From Hippophae tibetana (taxonomy: Eukaryota; Streptophyta; Magnoliopsida; Rosales; Elaeagnaceae), in the NCBI GenBank assembly GCA_037013495.1, contig CM072801.1:105159816-105223815 (forward strand): a stretch of DNA of 64,000 bases, in the 5' to 3' direction. This document shows, piece by piece, positions 52,523-64,000 of this stretch; the stretch's first letter is position 1; every line of letters begins with the position of its first letter. The position numbers were made by a program, and so were the translations under genes. The notes under the pieces were generated by a model. That model searched no databases, was not told the DNA's origin, and worked only from the letters and a program-made list of their open reading frames with translations.

Positions 52523-53814
52523 TTTTATTTAGGAGCAAAGATAGGTTGAACACCGAAAACAAAGAACATGAAAATGATACAGTGAATTAAAATAAAAGTA
52601 CGAAATGAAATGAAAATAAGAAAATAATGACAAAAAAATCTAAAGAAAACAAAAGACTTGTAGAAATAGTTGTTTCTTTAATTGTGATTTGGACCTAAAG
52701 AATGCAAAAAACAATAAAATGGAAACCTTTAGTTAATCTAATATATTAAGATAGATATTCTATTTTGGGAAACCAAGGCTTCGATACCAAATGATACAGA
52801 TCTTTTTGCGTACCATTTTGGAAACCATGCACTCAAAGGAATGGGAAAGATTGAATTGCTAAGAACATGGTTAATATAATCAAATTTGAACAATTAAGAA
52901 CACGATTAGAAAACCACGCAAAAATGTGAGACCAAACTATTAGAGTCGGAAAGTAGTGTAAGCGATGGAATTTGGGTTCTAAAAAGTGGACAACTGAACT
53001 ATTTATTACTTTATGTTTTTGCAAATTGAAATGAGTTTAGATTTGATATTTTATAATAGTCGTTTTGATGTATGACTTAAAATTTATAACAGTTTAAAGT
53101 TGGAACCTCAATACATAATTTCTTTTTTTTTAATTACGAACTCCATAAATTTTGTTGTTTTTTATTCAGGTTCAAAGATAGGTTCAACGCCGAAAACAAA
53201 GAAAAGGAAAATGATACATTGAATTAAAAGAAAGGTACGAAATGAATTGCAAATAAGAAAATTATAACAACAAAATCTAAAGAAAACAAAAGACTTGTAG
53301 AAATAGTTGTTTCATTAATTGTGATAAGGACCAAAATAATGCAAAAAACAATAAAATGGAAACGTTTAGTAAATCCAAAAATTCAAAAAATAGATATATT
53401 AAGAGAGATATACTATTTTGGACAACCAAGGCTACGATACCAAATGATACGGATCTTTTATGCCGACCATTTTGGAAACCATGAACTCAAAGGAATGAGA
53501 AGGATTGAATTGCTAAGAACATGGTTAATATAATCAAATTTGAACAATTAAGAACACGATTAGAAAACCACGCAAAAATGTGAGACCAAACTAGTAGACG
53601 TCGGAAAGTAGTGTAAGCGATGGAATTTGGGTCCTAAAAAGTTGACAAATGAACTATTTTTTACTTTATGTTTTTGCAAATTGAAATAAGTTTAGATTTG
53701 ATATTTTATAATAGTCGTTTTGATGTATGACTCTAAAGGTATAACAGTTTAAAGTTGGAACCTCAATAAATAATTTCTTTTTTTTAAATTACGAACTCCA
53801 GAAATTTTGTTCTT
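52441..53814. repeat. Segment M82 tail to M84, continuation of the nine-monomer order
   Basis: Monomer starts: 52523 and 53160. M82, M83 and M84 follow the M70-M71-M72 order at an offset of 7732 bp, so the nine-monomer series resumes after the inserted four-monomer copy. M83 lacks ATG in the usual CTTTTATGCG (giving CTTTTTGCG), like M62 and M71. M84 is the longest monomer in the window (655 bp), one A longer in the insertion than M63 and M72. It has private changes GGTTCAAAGATAGG near 53169, GAATTGC near 53243 and CAAAATAATGC near 53332. Confidence 0.88.
53160..53814. repeat. Long monomer M84, GGATAACC lineage (655 bp)
   Basis: The insertion is 16 bp here (53378-53393), one A longer than in M63 and M72. 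It has TTTTGGACAACC where M63 has TTTTGGATAACC. The plus-strand frame is open for about 70 codons from about 53321 to 53533, but with a different N-terminal part from other copies because of the extra base. Confidence 0.88.
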
Positions 53815-54467
53815 TTTTATTCAGGAGCAAAGATAGGTTGAACACGGAAAACAAAGAACATGATAATGATACAGTGAATTAAAAGAAAAGTACGAAATGA
53901 AATGCAAATAAGAAAATAATGACAACAAAATATAAAGAAAACAAAGGACTTGTAGAAATATTTGTTTCTTTAATTATGATTTGGACGAAAAGAATGCAAA
54001 AAACAATAAAATGGAAAACTTTATTAAATCGAAAATTCAAAAAATAGATATATTAAGATAGATATTCTATTTTGGGCAACCAAGGCTTCGACACCAAATG
54101 ATACACATCTTTTATGCGGACCATTTTGGAAACCATGGACTCAAAGGAATGAGAAAGATTGAATTGCTAAGAACATGGTTAATATAATCAAATTTTAACA
54201 ATTAAGAACACGATTAGAAAATCACGCAAAAATGTGAGACCAAACTATTAGAGTCGGAAAGTAGTGTAAGCGATGGAATTTGGGTTCTAAAAAGTGGACA
54301 ATTGAACTATTTTTGACTTTATGATTTTGCAAATTGAAATAAGTTTAGATTTGATATTTTATAATAGTCGTTTTGATGTATGACTTAAAAGTTATAACAG
54401 TTTAAAGTTAGAACCTCAATACATAATTTCTTTTTTTTAAATTACGAACTCCAGAAATTTTGTTGTT
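53815..54467. repeat. Long monomer M85, GGACGAAAAG lineage (653 bp)
   Basis: The insertion is at 54033-54047. The front matches M73; CGACACC near 54091 is shared with M89. The tail belongs to a different monomer type. Confidence 0.87.
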
Positions 54468-56379
54468 TTTTATTCGTAATCAAAGATTGGTTGAACGCCG
54501 AAAAAAAAGAAAAGGAAAATGATACATTGAATTAAAAGATAGGTACGAAATGAAATGCAAAAGAGAAAATTATGACAACAAAATCTATAGAAACCAAAAG
54601 ACTTGTAGAAATAGTTGTTTCTTTAATTGTGATTTGGACCAAAAGAATGCAAAAAACAATAAAATGGAAACCTTTAGTAAATCTAATATATTAAGATAGA
54701 TATTCTATTTTGGGCAACCAAGGCTTCGATACCAAATGATACAGATCTTTTATGCGGACCATTTTGGAAACCATGAACTCAAAGGAATGAGAAAGATTGA
54801 ATTGCTAAGAACATGGTTAATATAATCAAATTTGAACAATTAAGAACACGATTAGAAAACCACGCAAAAATGTGAGACCAAACTATTACACTTCGGAAAG
54901 TAGTGTAAGCGATGGAATTTGGGTTCTAAAAAGTGAACAACTGAACTATTTTTGACTTTATGTTTTTGCAAATTGAAATAAGTTTAGATTTGATATTTTA
55001 TAATAGTCATTTTGATGTATGTGTTAAAAGTTATAACAGTTTAAAGTTGGAACCTCAATACATAATTTATTTATTTTAAATTACGAACTCCAGAAATTTT
55101 GTTGTTTTTTATTCAGGATCAAAGATTGGTTGAACGCCGAAAACAAAGAACATGAAAATTATACAGTGAATTAAAAGAAAAGTACGAAATGAAATGCAAA
55201 TAAGAAAATAAGGACAACAAAATCAAAAGAAAACAAAAGACTTGTAGAAATAGTTGTTTCTTTAATTGTGGTTTGGACCAAAAGAATGCAAAAAACAATA
55301 AAATGGAAACCTTTAGTAAATCTAATATATTAAGATAGATATTCTATTTTGGGCAACCAAGGCTTCGATACCAAATGATACGGACCTTTTATGCGGACCA
55401 TTTTGGAAACCATGCACTCAAAGGAATGAGAAAGATTGAATTTCTATGATCATGGTTAATATAATCAAATGTGAACAATTAAGAACACGATTAGAAAACC
55501 AGCAAAAATGTGAGACCAAACTATTAGAGTCGGAAAGTAGTGTAAGCCATGGAATTTGGGTTCTAAAAAATGGAAAATTGAACTATTTTTTACTTTATGT
55601 TTTTGCAAATTGAAATGAGTTTAGATTTGATATTTAATAATAGTCGTTTTGATGTATGACTTAAAAGTTATAACAGTTTAAAGTTGGAACCTCAATTCAT
55701 AATTTCTTTTTTTTAAATTACGAACTCCAGAAATTTTTTTGTTTTTTATTTAGCAGCAAAGATAGGTTGAACTGCGAAAACAAAAAACATGAAAATGATA
55801 CAGTGAATTAAAAGAAAAGTATGAAATGAAATGCAAATAAAAAAATAATGAAAACAAAATAAAAAGAAAACAAAAGACTTGTAGAAATAGTTGTTTCTTT
55901 AATTATGATAAGGACCAAAAGAATGCAAAAAACAATAAAATGGAAAAATTTAGTAAATCTAATATATTAAGATACATATTCTATTTTGGGCAACCAAGGC
56001 TTCGATACCAAATGATACGGATCTTTTATACGGACCATTTTGGAAACCATGCACTCAAAGGAATGAGAAAGATTGAATTGCTAAGAACATGGTTAATATA
56101 ATCAAATTTGAAAAATTAAGAACACGATTAGAATACCACGCAAAAATGTGAGACCAAACTATTAGAGTCGGAAAGTAGTGTAAGCGATGGAATTTGGGTT
56201 CTAAAAAATGGAAAATTGAACTATTTTTTACTTTATGTTTTTGCAAATTGAAATGAGTTTAATTTGATATTTTATAATAGTCGTTTTGATGTATGACTTA
56301 AAAGTTATAACAGTTTAAAGTTGGAACCTCAATAAATAATTTCTGTTTTTAAATTACGAACTCCAGAAATTTTGTTCTT
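53815..56379. repeat. Four-monomer unit, copy 1 (M85-M88, 2565 bp)
   Basis: Monomer starts: 53815, 54468, 55107, 55744. M85-M87 recur as M89-M91 at 2565 bp. M85 starts as an M73-type long monomer and ends with a different tail (AAGTGGACAATTG, then GTTAGAACC). M86 has CTATAGAAACC and a private CGTAATC start. M87 has AAACCAGC, lacking one CG-containing step near 55499. M88 is a hybrid of 636 bp: front like M94 (GAACTGCG), tail like M84 but with a shortened T-tract (TTTCTGTTTTTAAA). Confidence 0.88.
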
Positions 56380-57032
56380 TTTTATTCAGGAGCAAAGATA
56401 GGTTGAACACCGAAAACAAAGAACATGATAATGATACAATGAATTAAAAGAAAAGTACGAAATGAAATGCAAATAAGAAAATAATGACAACAAAATATAA
56501 AGAAAACAAAGGACTTGTAGAAATATTTGTTTCTTTAATTATGATTTGGACGAAAAGAATGCAAAAAACAATAAAATGGAAAACTTTATTAAATCGAAAA
56601 TTCAAAAAATAGATATATTACGATAGATATTCTATTTTGGGCAACCAAGGCTTCGACACCAAATGATACACATCTTTTATGCGGACCATTTTGGAAACCA
56701 TGGACTCAAAGGAATGAGAAAGATTGAATTGCTAAGAACATGGTTAATATAATCAAATTTTAACAATTAAGAACACGATTAGAAAACCACGCAAAAATGT
56801 GAGACCAAACTATTAGAGTCGGAAAGTAGTGTAAGCGATGGAATTTAGGTTCTAAAAAGTGGACAATTGAACTATTTTTGACTTTATGATTTTGCAAATT
56901 GAAATAAGTTTAGATTTGATATTTTATAATAGTCGTTTTGATGTATGACTTAAAAGTTATAACAGTTTAAAGTTAGAACCTCAATACATAATTTCTTTTT
57001 TTTAAATTACGAACTCCAGAAATTTTGTTGTT
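56380..57032. repeat. Long monomer M89, GGACGAAAAG lineage (653 bp)
   Basis: The insertion is at 56598-56612. It is the last long monomer in the window; no later copy carries the insertion. TTACGATAG near 56619 and TTTAGGTTC near 56846 are private. Confidence 0.88.
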
Positions 57033-58945
57033 TTTTATTCGGGATCAAAGATTGGTTGAACGCCGAAAACAAAGAAAAGGAAAATGATACATTGAATTAA
57101 AAGATAGGTACGAAATGAAATGCAAATAAGAAAATTATGACAACAAAATCTATAGAAACCAAAAGACTTGTAGAAATAGTTGTTTCTTTAATTGTGATTT
57201 GGACCAAAAGAATGCAAAAAACAATAAAATGGAAACCTTTAGTAAATCTAATATATTAAGATAGATATTCTATTTTGGGCAACCAAGGCTTCGATACCAA
57301 ATGATACAGATCTTTTATGCGGACCATTTTGGAAACCATGAACTCAAAGGAATGAGAAAGATTGAATTGCTAAGAACATGGTTAATATAATCAAATTTGA
57401 ACAATTAAGAGCACGATTAGAAAACCACGCAAAAATGTGAGACCAAACTATTACACTTCGGAAAGTAGTGTAAGCGATGGAATTTGGGTTCTAAAAAGTG
57501 GACAACTGAACTATTTTTGACTTTATGTTTTTGCAAATTGAAATAAGTTTAGATTTGATATTTTATAATAGTCGTTTTGATGTATGTGTTAAAAGTTATA
57601 ACAGTTTAAAGTTGGAACCTCAATACATAATTTATTTTTTTTAAATTACGAACTCCAAAAATTTTGTTGTTTTTTATTCAGGATCAAAGATTGGTTGAAC
57701 GCCGAAAACAAAGAACATGAAAATTATACAGTGAATTAAAAGAAAAGTACGAAATGAAATGCAAATAAGAAAATAATGACAACAAAATCAAAAGAAAACA
57801 AAATACTTGTAGAAATAGTTGTTTCTTTAATTGTGGTTTGGACCAAAAGAATGCAAAAAACAATAAAATGGAAACCTTTAGTAAATCTAATATATTAAGA
57901 TAGATATTCTATTTTGGGCAACCAAGGCTTCGATACCAAATGATACGGACCTTTTATGCGGACCATTTTGGAAACCATGCACTCAAAGGAATGAGAAAGA
58001 TTGAATTTCTAAGATCATGGTTAATATAATCAAATGTGAACAATTAAGAACACGATTAGAAAACCAGCAAAAATGTGAGACCAAACTATTAGAGTCGGAA
58101 AGTAGTGTAAGCCATGGAATTTGGGTTCTAAAAAATGGAAAATTGAACTATTTTTTACTTTATGTTTTTGCAAATTGAAATGAGTTTAGATTTGATATTT
58201 AATAATAGTCGTTTTGATGTATGACTTAAAAGTTATAACAGTTTAAAGTTGGAACCTCAATTCAGAATTTCTTTTTTTTAAATTACGAACTCCAGAAATT
58301 TTGTTGTTTTTTATTCAGGATCAAAGATTGGTTGAACGCCGAAAACAAAGAACATGAAAATTATACAGTGAATTAAAAGAAAAGTACGAAATGAAATGCA
58401 AATAAGAAAATAATGACAACAAAATCGAAAGAAAACAAAAGACTTGTAGAAATAGTTGTTTCTTTAATTGTGGTTTGGACCAAAAGAATGCAAAAAACAA
58501 TAAAATGGAAACCTTCAGTAAATCTAATATATTAAGATAGATATTCTATTTTGGGCAACCAAGGCTTCGATACCAAATGATACGGACCTTTTATGCGGAC
58601 CATTTTGGAAACCATGCACTCAAAGGAATGAGAAAGATTGAATTTCTAAGATCATGGTTAATATAATCAAATGTGAACAATTAAGAACACGATTAGAAAA
58701 CCAGCAAAAATGTGAGACCAAACTATTAGAGTCGGAAAGTAGTGTAAGCCAAGGAATTTGGGTTCTAAAAAATGGAAAATTGAACTATTTTTTACTTTAT
58801 GTTTTTGCAAATTGAAATGAGTTTAGATTTGATATTTAATAATAGTCGTTTTGATGTATGACATAAAAGTTATAACAGTTTAAAGTTGGAACCTCAATTC
58901 ATAATTTCTTTTTTTTAAATTACGAACTCCAGAAATTTTGTTGTT
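56380..58945. repeat. Four-monomer unit, copy 2 (M89-M92)
   Basis: Monomer starts: 56380, 57033, 57672, 58309. M89-M91 repeat M85-M87. The fourth position is not an M88 counterpart: M92 is a one-monomer duplicate of M91 (offset 637 bp), sharing the AAACCAGC deletion. M92 has private ACCTTCAG near 58511, GCCAAGG near 58748 and GACATAAAAG near 58859. Confidence 0.87.
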
Positions 58946-61900
58946 TTTTATTCAGGATCAAAGATTGGTTGAACGCCGAAAACAAAGAACATGAAAATTA
59001 TACAGTGAATTAAAAGAAAAGTACGAAATGAAATGCAAATAAGAAAATAATGACAACAAAATCGAAAGAAAACAAAAGACTTGTAGAAATAGTTGTTTCT
59101 TTAATTGTGGTTTGGACCAAAAGAATGCAAAAAACAATAAAATGGAAACCTTTAGTAAATCTAATATATTAAGATAGATATTCTATTTTGGGCAACCAAG
59201 GTTTCGATACCAAATGATACGGACCTTTTATGCGGACCATTTTGGAAACCATGCACTCAAAGGAATGAGAAAGATTGAATTTCTAAGATCATGGTTAATA
59301 TAATCAAATGTGAACAATTAAGAACACGATTAGAAAACCACGCAAAAATGTGAGACCAAACTATTAGAGTCGGAAAGTAGTGTAAGCCATGGAATTTGGG
59401 TTCTAAAAAATGGAAAATTGAACTATTTTTTACTTTATGTTTTTGCAAATTGAAATGAGTTTAGATTTGATATTTAATAATAGTCGTTTTGATGTATGAC
59501 TTAAAAGTTATAACAGTTTAAAGTTGGAACCTCAATTCATAATTTCTTTTTTTTAAATTACGAACTCCAGAAAATGTTTTGTTTTTTATTTAGTAGCAAA
59601 GATAGGTTGAACTGCGAAAACAAAAAACATGAAAATGATACAGTGAATTCAAAGAAAAGTACGAAATGAAATGCAAATAAGAAAATAATGAAAACAAAAT
59701 AAAAAGAAAACAAAAGACTTGTAGAAATAGTTGTTTCTTTAATTGTGATAAGGACCAAAAGAATGCAAAAAACAATAAAATGGAAAATTTTAGTAAATCT
59801 ATTATATTAAGATAGATATTCTATTTTGGGCAACCAAGGCTTCGATACCAAATGATACGGATCTTTTATGCGGACCATTTTGGAAACCATGAACTCAAAG
59901 GAATGAGAAAGATTGAATTGCTAAGAACATGGTTAATATAATCAAATTTGAACAATTAAGAACACGATTAGAAAACCACGCAAAAATGTGAGACCAAACT
60001 ATTACACTTCGGAAAGTAGTGTAAGCGATGGAATTTGGGTTCTAAAAAGTGGACAACTGAACTATTTTTGACTTTATGTTTTTGCAAATTGAAATAAGTT
60101 TAGATTTGATATTTTATAATAGTCGTTTTGATGTATGACTTAAAAGTTATAACAGTTTAAAGTTGGAACCTCAATTCATAATTTATTTTTTTTAAATTAC
60201 GAACTCCAGAAATTTTGTTGTTTTTTATTCAGGAGCAAATATAGGTTGAACTGCGAAAACAAAAAACATGAAAATGATACAGTGAATTCAAAGAAAAGTA
60301 CGAAATGAAATGCAAATAAGAAAATAATGAAAACAAAATAAAAAGAAAACAAAAGACTTGTAGAAATAGTTGTTTCTTTAATTGTGATAAGGACCAAAAG
60401 AATGCAAAAAACAATAAAATGGAAAATTTTAGTAAATCTATTATATTAAGATAGATATTGTATTTTGGGCAACCAAGGCTTCGATACCAAATGATACGGA
60501 TCTTTTATGCGGACCATTTTGGAAACCATGAACTCAAAGGAATGAGAAAGATTGAATTGCTAAGAACATGGTTAATATAATCAAATTTGAACAATTAAGA
60601 ACACGATTAGAAAACCACGCAAAAATGTGAGACCAAACTATTACACTTCGGAAAGTAGTGTAAGCGATGGAATTTGGGTTCTAAAAAGTGGACAACTGAA
60701 CTATTTTTGACTTTATGTTTTTGCAAATTGAAATAAGTTTAGATTTGATATTTTATAATAGTCGTTTTGATGTATGTGTTAAAAGTTATAACAGTTTAAA
60801 TTTGGAACCTCAATACATAATTTATTTTTTTTAAATTACGAACTCCAGAAATTTTGTTGTGTTTTATTCAGGATCAAAGATTGGTTGAACGCCGAAAACA
60901 AAGAACATGAAAATTATACAGTGAATTAAAAGAAAAGTACGAAATGAAATGCAAATAAGAAAATAATGACAACAAAATCAAAAGAAAACAAAAGACTTGT
61001 AGAAATAGTTGTTTCTTTAATTGTGGTTTGGACCAAAAGAATGCAAAAAACAATAAAATGGAAACCTTTAGTAAATCTAATATATTAAGATAGATATTCT
61101 ATTTTGGGCAACCAAGGTTTCGATACCAAATGATACGGACCTTTTATGCGGACCATTTTGGAAACCATGCACTCAAAGGAATGAGAAAGATTGAATTTCT
61201 AAGATCATGGTTAATATAATCAAATGTGAACAATTAAGAACACGATTAGAAAACCACGCAAAAATGTGAGACCAAACTATTAGAGTCGGAAAGTAGTGTA
61301 AGCCATGGAATTTGGGTTCTAAAAAATGGAAAATTGAACTATTTTTTACTTTATGTTTTTGCAAATTGAAATGAGTTTAGATTTGATATTTAATAATAGT
61401 CGTTTTGATGTATGACTTAAAAGTTATAACAGTTTAAAGTTGGAACCTCAATTCATAATTTCTTTTTTTTAAATTACGAACTCCAGAAAATGTTTTGTTT
61501 TTTATTTAGTAGCAAAGATAGGTTGAACTGCGAAAACAAAAAACATGAAAATGATACAGTGAATTCAAAGAAAAGTACGAAATGAAATGCAAATAAGAAA
61601 ATAATGAAAACAAAATAAAAAGAAAACAAAAGACTTGTAGAAATAGTTGTTTCTTTAATTGTGATAAGGACCAAAAGAATGCAAAAAACAATAAAATGGA
61701 AAATTTTAGTAAATCTATTATATTAAGATAGATATTCTATTTTGGGCAACCAAGGCTTCGATACCAAATGATACGGATCTTTTATGCGGACCATTTTGGA
61801 AACCATGAACTCAAAGGAATGAGAAAGATTGAATTGCTAAGAACATGGTTAATATAATCAAATTTGAACAATTAAGAACACGATTAGAAAACCACGCAAA

Positions 61901-64000
61901 AATGTGAGACCAAACTATTACACTTCGGAAAGTAGTGTAAGCGATGGAATTTGGGTTCTAAAAAGTGGACAACTGAACTATTTTTGACTTTATGTTTTTG
62001 CAAATTGAAATAAGTTTAGATTTGATATTTTATAATAGTCGTTTTGATGTATGTGTTAAAAGTTATAACAGTTTAAATTTGGAACCTCAATACATAATTT
62101 ATTTTTTTTAAATTACGAACTCCAGAAATTTTGTTGTGTTTTATTCAGGATCAAAGATTGGTTGAACGCCGAAAACAAAGAACATGAAAATTATACAGTG
62201 AATTAAAAGAAAAGTACGAAATGAAATGCAAATAAGAAAATAATGACAACAAAATCAAAAGAAAACAAAAGACTTGTAGAAATAGTTGTTTCTTTAATTG
62301 TGGTTTGGACCAAAAGAATGCAAAAAACAATAAAATGGAAACCTTTAGTAAATCTAATATATTAAGATAGATATTCTATTTTGGGCAACCAAGGTTTCGA
62401 TACCAAATGATACGGACCTTTTATGCGGACCATTTTGGAAACCATGCACTCAAAGGAATGAGAAAGATTGAATTTCTAAGATCATTGTTAATATAATCAA
62501 ATGTGAACAATTAAGAACACGATTAGAAAACCACGCAAAAATGTGAGACCAAACTATTAGAGTCGGAAAGTAGTGTAAGCCATGGAATTTGGGTTCTAAA
62601 AAATGGAAAATTGAACTATTTTTTACTTTATGTTTTTGCAAATTGAAATGAGTTTAGATTTGATATTTAATAATAGTCGTTTTGATGTATGACTTAAAAG
62701 TTATAACAGTTTAATGTTGGAACCTCAATTCATAATTTCTTTTTTTTAAATTACGAACTCCAGAAATTTTGTTGTTTTTTATTCAGGATCAAAGATTGGT
62801 TGAACGCCGAAAACAAAGAACATGAAAATTATACAGTGAATTAAAAGAAAAGTACGAAATGAAATGCAAATAAGAAAATAATGACAATAAAATCAAAAGA
62901 AAACAAAAGACTTGTAGAAATAGTTGTTTCTTTAATTGTGGTTTGGACCAAAAGAATGCAAAAAACAATAAAATGGAAACCTTTAGTAAATCTAATATAT
63001 TAAGATAGATATTCTATTTTGGGCAACCAAGGTTTCGATACCAAATGATACGGACCTTTTATGCGGACCATTTTGGAAACCATGCACTCAAAGGAATGAG
63101 AAAGATTGAATTTCTAAGATCATGGTTAATATAATCAAATGTGAACAATTAAGAACACGATTAGAAAACCACGCAAAAATGTGAGACCAAACTATTAGAG
63201 TCGGAAAGTAGTGTAAGCCATGGAATTTGGGTTCTAAAAAATGGAAAATTGAACTATTTTTTACTTTATGTTTTTGCAAATTGAAATGAGTTTAGATTTG
63301 ATATTTAATAATAGTCGTTTTGATGTATGACTTAAAAGTTATAACAGTTTAAAGTTGGAACCTCAATTCATAATTTCTTTTTTTTAAATTACGAACTCCA
63401 GAAAATTTTTTGTTTTTTATTTAGTAGCAAAGATAGGTTGAACTGCGAAAACAAAAAACATGAAAATGATACACTGAATTCAAAGAAAAGTACGAAATGA
63501 AATGCAAATAAGAAAATAATGACAATAAAATCAAAAGAAAACAAAAGACTTGTAGAAATAGTTGTTTCTTTAATTGTGGTTTGGACCAAAAGAATGCAAA
63601 AAACAATAAAATGGAAACCTTTAGTAAATCTAATATATTAAGATAGATATTCTATTTTGGGCAACCAAGGTTTCGATACCAAATGATACGGACCTTTTAT
63701 GCGGACCATTTTGGAAACCATGCACTCAAAGGAATGAGAAAGATTGAATTTCTAAGATCATGGTTAATATAATCAAATGTGAACAATTAAGAACACGATT
63801 AGAAAACCACGAAAAATGTGAGACCAAACTATTAGAGTCGGAAAGTAGTGTAAGCCATAGAATTTGGGTTCTAAAAAATGGAAAATTGAACTATTTTTTA
63901 CTTTATGTTTTTGCAAATTGAAATGAGTTTAGATTTGATATTTAATAATAGTCGTTTTGATGTATGTGTTAAAAGTTATAACAGTTTAAATTTGGAACCT
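58946..64000. repeat. Terminal segment M93-M100 with one- to three-monomer duplications
   Basis: Monomer starts: 58946, 59584, 60223, 60862, 61500, 62139, 62777, 63415; the last is cut by the window end after 586 bp. Two main types alternate irregularly. M93, M96, M98 and M99 have GGTTTCGATACC, TCTAAGATCAT and AAATGTGAAC. M94, M95 and M97 have GAACTGCG, GTGAATTCAAAG (an EcoRI site) and the hairpin form. M93-M94 match M96-M97 at 1916 bp; M95-M96 resemble M97-M98 at 1277 bp; M98-M99 are at 638 bp. M100 joins an M94-type front to an M99-type body near 63520. Confidence 0.9.

Larger units (their letters stand above)
1..64000. repeat. Satellite DNA array, 100 tandem monomers of about 638 bp
   Basis: The window consists entirely of head-to-tail copies of one AT-rich unit. 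Taking the start of each monomer as the TTTTATTC-type motif after the GTTG run, I count 99 complete copies and one partial copy; the window opens exactly on such a motif. Short monomers are 635-640 bp and long monomers 651-655 bp. All copies have the same orientation and no foreign DNA separates them. Neighbouring copies often differ more than copies several units apart, which defines higher-order repeats. No gene of any kind is supported. Such an array is typical of eukaryotic heterochromatin; which chromosomal region it belongs to cannot be told from the sequence. I do not recognise the family. Confidence 0.98.

Noticed and set aside
950..63606. Dozens of reading frames of about 60-100 codons on both strands as protein-coding genes
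   Set aside because: They recur at the satellite period, are frameshifted or stopped in many copies, often need TTG or other unusual starts, lack spaced ribosome binding sites or promoters, and match no family I recognise.
1..64000. CRISPR array
   Set aside because: The whole 638 bp unit is repeated with no unique spacers and no cas genes.
1..64000. Bacterial chromosome, plasmid or phage origin
   Set aside because: There is not one convincing gene in 64 kb, and higher-order satellite structure of this size is a eukaryotic feature.
1..64000. CENP-B box
   Set aside because: TTCG and CGGG both occur, but never with the spacing and central A required by the consensus in the places I checked (around the monomer junction and the TTCGG site).
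1..64000. Telomeric or interstitial telomeric repeats
   Set aside because: Only single TTTAG-like words occur (for example GTTTAGATTTG); there is no tandem run.

Overview
The whole 64 kb window is one uninterrupted array of a single AT-rich satellite DNA. I divided it into 99 complete tandem monomers and one partial one (numbered M1 to M100 here), all in the same orientation. Complete monomers fall into two length forms: 81 short ones of 635-640 bp (most often 638) and 18 long ones of 651-655 bp, which carry an extra 15 bp (16 in one copy) at a fixed site. Hand counts of a few lines give about 23-32% G+C. I see no protein-coding gene, tRNA, rRNA, transposon, CRISPR array or telomeric repeat. 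A gene-free, 64 kb, head-to-tail array with higher-order structure points to a eukaryotic heterochromatic locus (centromeric, pericentromeric, subtelomeric or knob-like), assembled from long reads. I do not recognise the satellite family and cannot name the organism.

Layout. M1-M12 (1-7652) is a mixed region with short duplications, a hybrid monomer and the first copy of a four-monomer unit. M13-M18 (7653-11493) is a block that recurs about 10.22 kb later as M29-M34 (17873-21713) and, in edited form, as M53-M58 (33217-37057). Between the first two lie a 1275 bp dimer duplication and two tandem copies of a 2552 bp four-monomer unit. M35-M47 (21714-29996) holds a 3824 bp six-monomer duplication with a 1273 bp dimer duplication nested in it. 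M48-M52 is a mosaic. From about 37.1 kb the array changes character: a 5803 bp nine-monomer unit is present twice in tandem (37134-42936 and 42937-48739) with only about ten differences seen by eye. It overlaps a 2569 bp four-monomer tandem duplication (47303-49871 and 49872-52440). A 2565 bp four-monomer duplication follows (about 53.8-58.9 kb), and the last 6 kb is made of one-, two- and three-monomer duplications.

How it works together. There is no gene network. What the sequence records is satellite evolution: unequal exchange at many unit sizes, hybrid monomers marking exchange points, and spread of diagnostic variants (a 15 bp insertion, a 7 bp-stem hairpin, a poly-A length series, two EcoRI-site variants). 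The short reading frames that can be drawn (about 60-100 codons, mainly one frame on each strand) recur only because the monomer recurs. They are frameshifted or stopped in many copies and are not annotated as genes.
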